Shown here piece after piece: positions 43,543 to 52,272 of a DNA stretch of 64,000 nt. The position numbers and the translations under genes are program-made. Under the pieces are notes generated by a model. That model did no database searches. It saw only the letters and a list, made by a program, of their open reading frames with translations, and was not told the origin of the DNA. Source of the stretch: CAVUBL01 sp963837945. Lineage in GTDB: Bacteria > Acidobacteriota > Thermoanaerobaculia > Multivoradales > DATKCC01. Position 1 is the first letter of the stretch, and each line of letters starts with the position of its first letter. The stretch covers positions 124,001-188,000 of the forward strand of contig CAWIQD010000007.1 of assembly GCA_963837945.1 (NCBI GenBank), read 5' to 3'.

Positions 43543-45456
43543 ATGAGCTCGCCTGCCTCCAGCTTCCCGGCGCGGGCGCCGGGGACCCCGACCGCCCGCC
43601 TGTGGCTCGCGCTCGGCCTGTTCGCGGCCGCCCAGATCCTGTTCTTCGTTCCCTACGCCACCCTCGCGGCGCTGGCCGCCGCCGGCGCCGCGGCCTGGCT
43701 CGCCTGGCGCGCGGGGCTCGCCGCCGGCGCCGAGCCGCCCGAGCCGGAGGCGCTCGGTGCGGAGCTCCTCCCCCGCGGCGCACCCCTCGTCCTGCTCGGC
43801 CTGATCGTCGCGCTCGCCGCCTTCTTCCGCCTCTGGCACCTGACGAGCGTGCCCCCGGGGCTCTACGTCGACGAGGTCCTCACGGCGCGGAACGCCTTCG
43901 CGTGGCGCTTCGACCACGGCGCCTGGTACGGCTCTCGCCCGCTGGTCGCCGCCGGCTGGGTCGAGACCTCGAACCTCTACCTTGCCTACGCCTCGACCGT
44001 GTTGCGCGCGTTCGGCGACGGTTGGCTCGGCGTGCGCATGATCTCGGTGCTCCCGAGCCTGGCGATGGTACCGCTCACCTACCTCCTCGGGGCGCTCTTC
44101 GGCGGGCGGCGGGCCGGATTGCTCGCCGCCTTCTTCCTCGCCTGCTCGCACTGGGCGGCTCGTACCGGGCGGACCGGCTGGGACGAGGTGCTGATGAGCG
44201 CCCTCGCCCTCGCCGTGATGCTCGTCCTGCTCCTCGCCGTGCGGCACGGAAGGACCTGGCTCGCGCTGCTCGCGGGGCTGCTCCTCGGCCTGTGCCTCCA
44301 CACCTACCTCGCGTCGCGCCTGGTGGCCCTCCAGGTCGTCGTCTGGCTCGGATGGGAGTCCTGGTCGGGCGAGCGGCGCCGCCGGACCGCGCTCACGGCG
44401 GCGATCTGCCTCGCCGTCGCGGCTCTCGTGGCGGCCCCCTACTTCTGGCATCTCGCCACCGAGACCGCCGGCGGCCCCGACGTGCGGGTGCACGAGCTGT
44501 CCCTGGCGAGGGCCGGCTCCGCCGGCCAGGTCGCCCGCGTGCTGGCCACGAACGTGGTGGCGCACCTGTTGATGTTCAACGCCAACGGTGCCAACTACAT
44601 CCGCGACGACCTGCCTCGGTTCCCGATGCTCGACCCCGTGACCGGCACCCTCTTCCTCGCCGGCCTGGTGGTCGCCTTCGGGCTCCCGGGCTGGCGGCGC
44701 CGCGCCCTGGCGGCCTGGGTCGGGATCCAGCTCCTGGGAGGCGTCCTCTCCCACTCGGGCGAAGGCCCGCCGTACGCCTACCGGGTCGCGAGCGTGGCCC
44801 CCTGGGCTTGCCTGGTGGCCGCCCTGGGCGCGGTCGCGCTGTGGCGGAGCCTGATCCCGGCGCTCGGGTCCCGAGCGCGGCGAGTCGCGGTCGCTTCGGC
44901 GTTCGTGATCCTGGTCGCCGCCGGGACGGTCGACGCCTGGGTCCTCTTCGTCCGCGGGCCGGAGAACCGCGCCCTCGAGCTCGCGTACGGGACGGTCGAG
45001 GCCCGCGCCGGCGACTGGCTCGCCCACCACCGCGAGGGACGCCCGGCCTATGTCATGCAGGGCATCTTCTGGAGCCTCCGGCCCTACCGGCACGGCCTGT
45101 TCTACGAGCAGATCAACGGCCGCAACTTCTACCGGCGCGGGATCTCGATCGCCGCCGTGCAGATCGTCGCCGGCCTCTACCGGACCGATCCCGAGCGCGC
45201 CCTCGATCCGATCGCGCGCGGCGGCGACATCGACCTGGTCGAAGCGCCGCCCCCGGCGGTCCGAGGCCCGTCGGTGATCCTCTTGCCCCGGGGCGAGGTC
45301 GAGGACGTCCGCGGGCGCTACCGGATCGTCCGCCGCGAGGACGTGACCGACGCGGCCGGCCGGCCGCTGTTCACGGCCCTCGAGGTCGAGCCCCGGCGGT
45401 CGAACTCGCCCGCAAGGCTCTCGACGGTCAAGGGAACGAAGGCGCCCCGGCCGTAG
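43543..45456 (+). CDS. GT-C membrane glycosyltransferase, ArnT/GT39-like
   Basis: 637 residues. Two N-terminal helices, then the first large loop with VPPGLYVDEVLTARNAF, the Asp-Glu pair of GT-C enzymes. GLCLHTYLASRLV and about ten membrane segments follow to residue 475; the remaining 160 residues form a soluble domain (YVMQGIFWSLRPYRHGLFY). Likely moves a lipid-linked sugar onto an acceptor in the periplasm. ATG 43543 follows the R1 repeat. The 3' end overlaps the convergent membrane gene by 139 bases, far more than other gene pairs here, so one of the two ends may be misplaced by an undetected frame error. Confidence 0.75.
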   Translation: MSSPASSFPARAPGTPTARLWLALGLFAAAQILFFVPYATLAALAAAGAAAWLAWRAGLAAGAEPPEPEALGAELLPRGAPLVLLGLIVALAAFFRLWHLTSVPPGLYVDEVLTARNAFAWRFDHGAWYGSRPLVAAGWVETSNLYLAYASTVLRAFGDGWLGVRMISVLPSLAMVPLTYLLGALFGGRRAGLLAAFFLACSHWAARTGRTGWDEVLMSALALAVMLVLLLAVRHGRTWLALLAGLLLGLCLHTYLASRLVALQVVVWLGWESWSGERRRRTALTAAICLAVAALVAAPYFWHLATETAGGPDVRVHELSLARAGSAGQVARVLATNVVAHLLMFNANGANYIRDDLPRFPMLDPVTGTLFLAGLVVAFGLPGWRRRALAAWVGIQLLGGVLSHSGEGPPYAYRVASVAPWACLVAALGAVALWRSLIPALGSRARRVAVASAFVILVAAGTVDAWVLFVRGPENRALELAYGTVEARAGDWLAHHREGRPAYVMQGIFWSLRPYRHGLFYEQINGRNFYRRGISIAAVQIVAGLYRTDPERALDPIARGGDIDLVEAPPPAVRGPSVILLPRGEVEDVRGRYRIVRREDVTDAAGRPLFTALEVEPRRSNSPARLSTVKGTKAPRP

Positions 45457-46955
45457 TCCCAGCCCTGGAGCGGCACCCGGGGCAGTCCGTTCCACCGCCG
45501 GTACCCCGAGAGGAGGGCGAAGATGCCGCCGTACTGGCAGCGCTCGGGCTCGAGCGCGAGCTCGCGGCAGTCGAGCGGCCGGCCAGCCGCGGTGCGCTCC
45601 AGCCAGTAGGCCAGCGATTCGTGCGCCGAGGGCTCGACCCGGAGCCAGAGGTGGGTCTGCTCGACTCCCGCGAGCGGCAGCCCCGGCCAGTCGAGGACGT
45701 CGGCCGCCAGGTGGTGGAAAGGCAGGAGGAGGCAGAAGGCCGCGGCCGTCCAGCGCAGGCGGCCCAACCCGGAGCGCCCCGCGCCGAGCGCACCCCCGGT
45801 CGCCTCGCGCCAGATCAGGGTGTAGAGCAGGTAGAAGCCGGCGAGCAGGGCGGTCGCCCGCCGCAGGCCCTGGGGCCCCGCTCCGGCGCTCACGACCACC
45901 AGGTCCGCGGCGGCGACCAGGACGGCCGCCAGGAGGAGCGGACGGAGCTCGCGGCGGCGCCGGAAGAGAACCACCCCGCCCGCTGCCACCGCCGCGAAGA
46001 CGGCGATCCCGATCGGCCCGGAGAGCTCGGCGTGGTCGAGCCAGAAGTAGTAGCTCGAACCGCGGACGAAGAGGTCGCGGAGAGTCCGCAGGAGGTTGAG
46101 CGCCACCGCCCGGGGATCGAGGACGAAGCCGGTCCCGCCGCCCCGAAAGAGCCCGGAGCCGCTCGCCGGGTCGTAGAGGAGCCGGGCCGGCCGGCGGACC
46201 CAGGCGAGGGCCACCGCGAGCGGCAGGAGGAAGCCGGCGAGCGCCGGCGCCACGGTCCCGAGGGTGAGCCCCGGCAGGCCTCGGCGCCCGCCGCCCGGCG
46301 CCGTCTCCTCGGGTCCCCGGGGGGATCGCGCGAGGTAGGCCACCGCCAGCGCCGGCAGGTAGAAGAGCACCACCGGGTAGCTCATCCAGGCGATCATCGC
46401 GAGGGCGCCGAAGGCGGCGCGGGCGGCGGCGTCGGCGAGCAGCCGGGCCCTCCCCTCCCCGGCCACCGGCAGGAGGGCGAGCAGCGCGAGCAGGTAGGGC
46501 AGGTAGACGAGGTCGAGGCCGTAGGTAGTCTCGACCGTGTTGAAGAACAGGAGCGACGGCGACAGGCCGACCGCCAGGAGCGGGACCGCCGCCCGCCAGG
46601 GGCGGCGAAGGACGCGGGCCAGGACGACCGCCAGGCACGCGAGGCTGCCGGCGTGGAGCGCCAGGCGCACCCATTTCGCGGTGTCGACGGTGAAACCCGC
46701 GACCCGGTAGACGGCGAGCAGCAGGCCGTACCACCCGAGGTTCGTCGAGACGCCGTCGTAGACCGCCCGGTGGGCGAGCCAGAACGGGCCGCGCACCGAC
46801 TCCGCCACCTCCTCGTAGCGCAGGATCCGGGTCGAGTGGAGACTGAAGGCCGCCTGGGCCCCCACCAGGGCGAGGGTCACCAGGGCGTAGCCGATCCACC
46901 CGCGGCGACCGGCCCCGTGCGCCCGAAGCGCCTCCTCGATGTCCTGTGCCTCCAC
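45318..46955 (-). CDS. Multi-pass membrane protein, GT-C-like
   Basis: 545 residues from GTG 46955. After helix 1 the loop STRILRYEEVAESVRGPFW carries an acidic pair (Glu-Glu) in the GT-C position; about eleven hydrophobic segments follow up to residue 430. NTVETTYGLDLVYLPYLLALLALLP and YYFWLDHAELSG are the most distinctive segments. Family assignment is tentative. Its last 46 codons overlap the convergent GT-C gene; those residues (RRGSTSRAVNSGRPAAS) look non-conserved. A membrane transferase of the same surface pathway is likely. Confidence 0.65.
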   Translation of the reverse strand: MEAQDIEEALRAHGAGRRGWIGYALVTLALVGAQAAFSLHSTRILRYEEVAESVRGPFWLAHRAVYDGVSTNLGWYGLLLAVYRVAGFTVDTAKWVRLALHAGSLACLAVVLARVLRRPWRAAVPLLAVGLSPSLLFFNTVETTYGLDLVYLPYLLALLALLPVAGEGRARLLADAAARAAFGALAMIAWMSYPVVLFYLPALAVAYLARSPRGPEETAPGGGRRGLPGLTLGTVAPALAGFLLPLAVALAWVRRPARLLYDPASGSGLFRGGGTGFVLDPRAVALNLLRTLRDLFVRGSSYYFWLDHAELSGPIGIAVFAAVAAGGVVLFRRRRELRPLLLAAVLVAAADLVVVSAGAGPQGLRRATALLAGFYLLYTLIWREATGGALGAGRSGLGRLRWTAAAFCLLLPFHHLAADVLDWPGLPLAGVEQTHLWLRVEPSAHESLAYWLERTAAGRPLDCRELALEPERCQYGGIFALLSGYRRWNGLPRVPLQGWDYGRGAFVPLTVESLAGEFDRRGSTSRAVNSGRPAASVTSSRRTIR

Positions 46956-47010
46956 CCGTCGCGATCCCCCGCGGAATTCCCTGGTTGCCTGGCTCTTCGT
47001 GCCGGCCGCC

Positions 47011-47016
47011 TATGCT
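47011..47016 (+). promoter_or_regulatory. Possible -10 element for GT-C gene at 47034
   Basis: TATGCT in TATGCTATAAC, an AT-rich island 18 bases before the ATG. TTGCCT at 46985 is a poor -35 match with a 20-base spacer. Same hexamer as upstream of the two secreted proteins and the hydrolase at 63432. Confidence 0.4.
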
Positions 47017-47033
47017 ATAACCGGGCACCGGCC

Positions 47034-48647
47034 ATGCGGACGACGAGCGACCAGCGGGCCCGGCGCGGCGGCCGCCCCGGGCGCTGGTGGCCCGGGATCG
47101 CGGTGGCGCTCGCCTTCCTGGCGGTCGGCCTCGCCACCCTCCCCGATTACGGCACCACCTGGGACGAGCGGGAGAGCTACGACGCCGGGCGCCGGAACCT
47201 CGAGATCCTCGCCACCCTGGCCTCCGGCAGCACCTCCTTCGAGTGGCCCTGGCACGAGCTCCGGGGCTACCAGTTCGTCTTCGACACCGCCCGCGCCGGC
47301 TTCGCCCGGGTCGTGGGCCCGGGCCTCGGCGGACCGGACGACCTCCGGGGCTTCCACCTCTTCAACCTCCTGCTCGCCGCCGCCTCGCTCGTCCTCGTCC
47401 ACCGGATCGCGGTCGGTGCCGGGGCGGGCGCCGGGGTCGGAGGGCTCGCGGCGCTGGTGCTCGCCACGACGCCGAAGTTCGTCGCCCACTCGCAGAACAA
47501 TCCGAAGGACCTGATCGGCCTCTTCGTGTTCGCCCTGGCCGTGTGGGCGATCGTCCGGGCCACCGAGCGCGGCACCCGGGGCGGCTTCGTCCTGGCCGGC
47601 GTGGGGGTCGGGCTGGCCTTCGCCAGTCACGTGCTCTCGGCCCTGCTGGTGCCGCTGGCCGTCGTCTGGGTCCTGGTCGCCGCGCCCGCCGCGAGCCCGC
47701 CGCGCCGCCGCTGGCGCGAGCCCCTCGTCCAGCTGACGATCCTCTTCGCCTTCGCCGCCGTGGCGAGCTTTCTCCTCTGGCCCTGGCTGTGGGCCGATCC
47801 GGTGATCCGGGTCGCCCGGGTCCTGCGCCGGGTCGCCTTCTATCCCGTGGGAATGCCGGTCCTCTATCTCGGGACGATCTACCCGGACGCCAACCCGCCG
47901 TTCCACTATGGCGGGGTGAGCCTCCTGGTCGCGACGCCGGTGCTGTTCACCGCAGCCGCGGTGGCCGGCGCGGCGGTCGCGCTCGCCCGGAGCGCCGGGG
48001 CTGGACGCCGGCGCCTGGCCGCCCTGGCGATCCTGTGGACCGGCTCCCTGGTGGTGCCCGAGGCCCTCGCCAGCTCGCGCTACGACGGCGTACGCCACCT
48101 GCTGCCGGTGCTGCCGGCGCTCGCCCTGCTGGCCGGTCTGGGGCTCGAGCGGGCGCTCGCCGGGCTCGTCGCCCTCTGGCGGCGGGGCGGCGCCTGGCGC
48201 GTGGCGACACCCTGCGCCCTCTCCCTCCTGGTCCTGGCGTGGGGCCTGGGGCTCGCCGACCTGGTCCGCCTCCACCCGTACGAGGACGCCTACCTGAACC
48301 CCCCCACCCTGCGGCTGCTCGAGCGCCCTCCCGAGGAGGTCTTCGAGCTCGAGTACTGGGGCAACAGCTACAAGGAGGGAGCCGAGTGGCTCGACACCCA
48401 TGCGGCGGACGGCGCCGTGGTGCTCGTGCCGATCGCCTCATGGTGCGCCGAGCCCTGGCTCGACGACCGCTTCACGCTCGTCGAGGCCGACTCCTATCCG
48501 GCGACCGGCCGGCCGCGATACCTCATGTTCATGACCCGCGAGGGCTTCTACACCCCGGCGATCCGCCGCCTCCGGCGGACGCTGGCGCCGGTCTTCAGCG
48601 TCCGCCGCGGCCGGGCCACACTGCTCGAGATCTACCGCCTGTCGTGA
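47034..48647 (+). CDS. GT-C membrane glycosyltransferase, GT39-like
   Basis: 537 residues. The motif TLPDYGTTWDERESYDAG after helix 1 has the Asp-Glu pair. TTPKFVAHSQNNPKDLIGLF and VFSSRYDGVRHLLPVLPAL-like segments (here ASSRYDGVRHLLPVLPAL) are typical of PMT_2 proteins, where the Arg-His region faces the donor phosphate. About eleven hydrophobic segments, then a short soluble tail (EYWGNSYKEGAEWL). Divergent from the membrane gene at 45318. Likely uses polyprenyl-phosphate-hexose; the acceptor is unknown. Confidence 0.77.
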   Translation: MRTTSDQRARRGGRPGRWWPGIAVALAFLAVGLATLPDYGTTWDERESYDAGRRNLEILATLASGSTSFEWPWHELRGYQFVFDTARAGFARVVGPGLGGPDDLRGFHLFNLLLAAASLVLVHRIAVGAGAGAGVGGLAALVLATTPKFVAHSQNNPKDLIGLFVFALAVWAIVRATERGTRGGFVLAGVGVGLAFASHVLSALLVPLAVVWVLVAAPAASPPRRRWREPLVQLTILFAFAAVASFLLWPWLWADPVIRVARVLRRVAFYPVGMPVLYLGTIYPDANPPFHYGGVSLLVATPVLFTAAAVAGAAVALARSAGAGRRRLAALAILWTGSLVVPEALASSRYDGVRHLLPVLPALALLAGLGLERALAGLVALWRRGGAWRVATPCALSLLVLAWGLGLADLVRLHPYEDAYLNPPTLRLLERPPEEVFELEYWGNSYKEGAEWLDTHAADGAVVLVPIASWCAEPWLDDRFTLVEADSYPATGRPRYLMFMTREGFYTPAIRRLRRTLAPVFSVRRGRATLLEIYRLS

Positions 48648-48688
48648 GAGCCCGGCCGGCCCGGGGTGGCGGCCCGCGGGCCATCGGG

Positions 48689-48694
48689 TAGGAT
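48689..48694 (+). promoter_or_regulatory. Possible -10 element next to SGNH gene start
   Basis: TAGGAT ends eight bases before the GTG at 48703; it fits TAnnnT at leaderless spacing. No -35 seen. Confidence 0.3.
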
Positions 48695-48702
48695 AGGCGG
48701 CC

Positions 48703-49881
48703 GTGAACAGCCGTATCCCAGCCCTCGTCCCGTGCCTCCTCCTCGCCGCCGCGCTCGCGGCGCCCGCCGCCCCGGCCGCGGCCCAGACGAAGTACATCGC
48801 GTTCGGCGACTCGATCACGGCGGCCGACGGCTTCGACGACCCGAGCTTCCCCTGCCCCGCGCACTGCGGCTACCCGGGGCGGCTCGAGGACCTGCTCCAG
48901 GGGGTCGGCGAGCAGGCGACGGTGGTCAACGCGGGGCTCGGCGGCGAGAAGACGCCCGAGGGCGTCACCCGCATCGGCCAGGTGCTCGACGAGCAGGGCG
49001 GCGACGTGCTCCTCCTGATGGAGGGCACCAACGACATCAGCGTCGGGATCTCGGTCGAGACCACGATGTTCAACTTGAAGACGATGGCCGACAAGGCCAA
49101 GAACCACGGCCTCTCGACCGTCCACGCCACGGTGATCCCCCGCATTCCGGACGCCAATAAGGGCGACGGCGACAACGCGATCACCCGCCAGCTCGACTGG
49201 CGGATCCGCGACCTCGCCCACAACCGGGGCCGCAAGCTGGCGGACAACTTCGAGGTCTTCGACAGCTACCCCAACCACTTCCAGGTGCTCTACCACCCGG
49301 GGGGCGATTCGGTCGGCCACCCCAACGCCGCAGGCTTCGATCTCATGGCCCACGTCTTCTTCGACGTGCTCCAGGGGATCGACAGCGTGCCGCCCGTCCC
49401 CGCCGCCCTGTCGCCGGCGGACGGAACCCAGAAGGTCAGCCCCCAGACCCAGATCTCGGTCCGTCTCTACGACTTCGGGGCCGGCATCGACCTCGGGCGC
49501 ACCGAGCTCCTGGTCGACGGCGCGGCGGTGCCGGCGAGCGTGGAAGGGGACAGCTCGGCGGTCGACTTGCGCTACCAGCCCTCGACGCCGCTCGAGGGCG
49601 TGGTCGAGGTCGGGTACCGCGCCTACGACCTCGCCAACCCGCCGAACAGCCGGGAGCAGACCCTGGGCAGCTTCATCGTCAAGGGCTCGCAGATCGTCGC
49701 CGGCGACGTCAACGGCGACGGGCGGGTGGACGGCACCGACCTGGTGCAGATCGCGATCCACTTCGGAACGGTCAACGGCGACAGCCGCTACGCCCGGTTC
49801 ACCGACCTCAACAAGGACAACAAGATCGACGGCAGCGATCTGGCCATCCTGGCGAGCCACTTCGGCGAGTCCGCGAGTTGA
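48703..49881 (+). CDS. Secreted SGNH/GDSL hydrolase with C-terminal dockerin-like repeats
   Basis: 392 residues from GTG. Signal peptide ends APAAAAQT (about residue 28). SGNH blocks: IAFGDSITA (Ser), GLGGEKT (Gly), EGTNDIS (Asn) and SVGHPNAAGF (His), with an Asp four residues before the His. These esterases remove acyl groups from glycans or lipids. A middle Ig-like region (PVPAALSPADGTQKVSP) is followed by a C-terminal pair of calcium-loop repeats, DVNGDGRVDGTDL and DLNKDNKIDGSDLAIL, as in type I dockerins. No cohesin gene is seen in the window. Could trim acetyl groups from exported polysaccharide (inference). Confidence 0.83.
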   Translation: MNSRIPALVPCLLLAAALAAPAAPAAAQTKYIAFGDSITAADGFDDPSFPCPAHCGYPGRLEDLLQGVGEQATVVNAGLGGEKTPEGVTRIGQVLDEQGGDVLLLMEGTNDISVGISVETTMFNLKTMADKAKNHGLSTVHATVIPRIPDANKGDGDNAITRQLDWRIRDLAHNRGRKLADNFEVFDSYPNHFQVLYHPGGDSVGHPNAAGFDLMAHVFFDVLQGIDSVPPVPAALSPADGTQKVSPQTQISVRLYDFGAGIDLGRTELLVDGAAVPASVEGDSSAVDLRYQPSTPLEGVVEVGYRAYDLANPPNSREQTLGSFIVKGSQIVAGDVNGDGRVDGTDLVQIAIHFGTVNGDSRYARFTDLNKDNKIDGSDLAILASHFGESAS

Positions 49882-49894
49882 GGCTCTGAGAGCC
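49882..49894. repeat. Possible R1 end-to-end remnant
   Basis: GGCTCTGAGAGCC is what results if the right end (GGCTCTGAG) and left end (CTGAGAGCC) of R1 share one CTGAG. It directly follows the TGA stop at 49879-49881. A 13-base match could be chance. Confidence 0.25.
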
Positions 49895-49902
49895 ACGCTC
49901 CC

Positions 49903-52272
49903 GTGAGCAAGACGACTCGTCTGGCGCTCCTCGCGCTGACCCTGCTGCTCGTCACCATCCCGCTGACCTTCGGCCGCCCCGGCCTGCCCTCCGGGCTCAA
50001 GGCGGACGAGCCGGCCTATTTCCTGATGGCCCTGAGCCTCGCCAGGGACCGGGACCTGCGCTGCGACATCCCCGACCTCCACCGCCTGGTGGACGCGTTC
50101 CCCTTCTCGCCCACCAACAACCTGATCCTGATGAGCGACGACGGCTGGCGGACGGTCTACTTCGGCAAGCCGTTCGCCTACTCGCTGTTCGCGGCGCCGG
50201 CCGCGGCCCTCTTCGGACCGGGCGGAATGATCGCCTTCAACATGGCGCTCGCCCTGGGCATGATCTGGCTCGGCGCCTTCTACCTCGCCCAGTACAACCG
50301 GCCGGGGATCGCCGCGCTCTTCTCCACCGGCTTCTTCGTCGCCTCGGCCGGCTTCGCCTACGTCTTCTGGCTGCATCCCGAAACGTTCAACATGGCGGCC
50401 GTGACCCTGTCGCTGTTCTTGCTCTTCTACCGTTTCGCCCCGGGGCGGCCGGGGCGGGGGCGCCGGGGCGCCCGCTGGGCGGCCTGGCGCGACCGCCTGT
50501 GGAACGACGCCACCCGGCCGGTGATCGGAGGGGCCGCTCTCGGCCTCGCGGTCTACAACAAGCCGATGCTCCTGGCCCTGGGCCTGCCGGCTTTCTACCT
50601 CTACGTCGTCCGCCGCCGGCGGCTGCGCGACGCGCTCGCCTGGGGGGCGGGGCTGGTGCTCTCGGTCGGCCTGCTGGCAGGCCTCGCCTACGGCCTGACC
50701 GGCCACACCACGGCCTACGTCGGCGCGGCGCGCGGCAGCTTCGAGGTCTGCGATCCGGACGTCATGCCGGTCGCTCCGGCGCCGGCCCCTGCCTCGGCCT
50801 CCGCCGCGGCCCCGGCTGCGGCCCCTACCGCGGTGCATGCCGGCGGCCCGGCGGGCGGCGCCGAGGCGGCGAAGGCTCCGGCGACGCGGGCCGCCTCGTG
50901 GTCCTGGATCTTCGGCCTGCCCGACTTCCACCCGCACGAGCTCCTCGAGAACCTCACCTACTTCTTCGTCGGGCGCCACACCGGCCTCGCCCTCTACTTC
51001 CCGTTCTCGATCCTCGCGACGCTCCTGTTCTTGGGCTTCGAGCGCCGGAGCGGGGCGCGCTGGGCGGTCGCGCTGTCGCTCGCGGTGGTCGCCCTCTTCT
51101 TCCTGCTCTGGATCCCGTTCAACTGGCACGGAGGCGGCGGCTTCATCGGCAACCGGTACTTCGTCAACGCCTACCCGGCGTTCCTCTTCCTGGTCACCCG
51201 CATCGCGCCGGCCTGGACGCCGGTCGCGGGCTATCTCGCCGGAGGCGTGTTCCTCGGCTCGATCCTGCTCACCCCGCTGGGCCGGGCGGTGCCCAACCCG
51301 ACCCTCCAGTTCCACGTCCGCAACTTCCCCTTCCGCCACTTCCCGCTCGAGCTCACCCTGCGCCAGGTCCCGGGCTACCAGACGATCAACTTCGGCTCGG
51401 TGCAGATCCGCGGGCGCGACGACGAGGTGATGCCCCGCGGCGAGAGCGTCTGGTTGCTCGGCGCTCACGACTCGGAGCTCTGGCTGGTGAGCGTCGAGCC
51501 GCTCGACCAGCTCCTGTTCTGGGTCGCGAGCCCCGCCACGCGCAACTCGATCGACCTCGAGCTCGGCGACGCGCACGCGCACCTGGACTTCGGCCCGGGC
51601 GTCGCGGGCGGCCCGGTCCGGCTGGTGGAGCTCGAGCCCGGAGGACCGAGCCGGATCCACTGGTCCCAGGGAGTGCCGCTCTACGTCTACCGCCTGGGGG
51701 CCTCGGTCGCCACCGGCGCGGTCGAGAAGTACACCTTCTTCGCGCCCCCGAAGCGCTGCGACTACTTCCCGTACACCCCCTCCTGGGAGGCCTCCTTCTA
51801 CGCCGGGGCCGAAGTCACCTACCTGGGCGATCGCGAGCGGCTCGACCGCGACGTCTTCTCCCTCGCCTGGCGGGGGGCCCGCATCCCGGCTCGGGTCGAG
51901 GCCGGCTCCGAGTTCACCGTCGTCGACCGGCTGACCAACACCAGCCGGGCGACCTGGCCCGCGAGCGGCCCGGTGCGCGTGAACCTCGCCTACCACTGGC
52001 TGGGGCCGGGCGGCCGGACGGTGATCGAAGAAGGGATGCGCAGCCATCTCGCCGCCGACGTGCCCCCCGGCGGCAAGGCGGTGGTCCGCCAGCAGATCGA
52101 GGCGCCGCCCCGGCCGGGGACCTACACCCTGGTGCTCGAGCCGCTCTACGAGTACGTCGGCTGGTTCGGGGCCCGGCAGGGTCCTTCGGCCACCTGGCGC
52201 CACGAGGTGCAGGTGGTGCCGGCGGGCGGTGGCTCGGCCGCGGCGCCTACTGCACGTAGCCCAGCGCCTTGA
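49903..52272 (+). CDS. GT-C membrane glycosyltransferase with long C-terminal periplasmic region
   Basis: 789 residues from GTG 49903. After helix 1: LPSGLKADEPAYFLMALSLA, with the Asp-Glu pair, and TVYFGKPFAYSLFAAP. An Ala/Pro-rich low-complexity loop (APAPAPASASAAAPAAAP) interrupts the membrane part near residue 290. PFNWHGGGGFIGNRYF matches the protein at 16618, its paralogue. After residue 470 about 300 residues of soluble beta domains follow, the last (FTVVDRLTNTSRATWPASG) like an Ig/CARDB domain. The final 26 bases overlap the convergent phosphodiesterase gene, with the TGA in the complement of its KALGY codons. Confidence 0.75.
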   Translation: MSKTTRLALLALTLLLVTIPLTFGRPGLPSGLKADEPAYFLMALSLARDRDLRCDIPDLHRLVDAFPFSPTNNLILMSDDGWRTVYFGKPFAYSLFAAPAAALFGPGGMIAFNMALALGMIWLGAFYLAQYNRPGIAALFSTGFFVASAGFAYVFWLHPETFNMAAVTLSLFLLFYRFAPGRPGRGRRGARWAAWRDRLWNDATRPVIGGAALGLAVYNKPMLLALGLPAFYLYVVRRRRLRDALAWGAGLVLSVGLLAGLAYGLTGHTTAYVGAARGSFEVCDPDVMPVAPAPAPASASAAAPAAAPTAVHAGGPAGGAEAAKAPATRAASWSWIFGLPDFHPHELLENLTYFFVGRHTGLALYFPFSILATLLFLGFERRSGARWAVALSLAVVALFFLLWIPFNWHGGGGFIGNRYFVNAYPAFLFLVTRIAPAWTPVAGYLAGGVFLGSILLTPLGRAVPNPTLQFHVRNFPFRHFPLELTLRQVPGYQTINFGSVQIRGRDDEVMPRGESVWLLGAHDSELWLVSVEPLDQLLFWVASPATRNSIDLELGDAHAHLDFGPGVAGGPVRLVELEPGGPSRIHWSQGVPLYVYRLGASVATGAVEKYTFFAPPKRCDYFPYTPSWEASFYAGAEVTYLGDRERLDRDVFSLAWRGARIPARVEAGSEFTVVDRLTNTSRATWPASGPVRVNLAYHWLGPGGRTVIEEGMRSHLAADVPPGGKAVVRQQIEAPPRPGTYTLVLEPLYEYVGWFGARQGPSATWRHEVQVVPAGGGSAAAPTARSPAP

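Noticed and set aside
43602..48647. A 1,681-codon open frame on the plus strand
   Set aside because: It merges shadows of the genes at 43543 and 45318 with the real gene at 47034; only its last third (from 47034) has membrane segments and motifs. GC-rich DNA gives long open shadow frames.
48595..52203. A 1,202-codon open frame on the minus strand
   Set aside because: Val/Glu/Gly/Arg-rich shadow of the SGNH and GT-C genes with no family motif.
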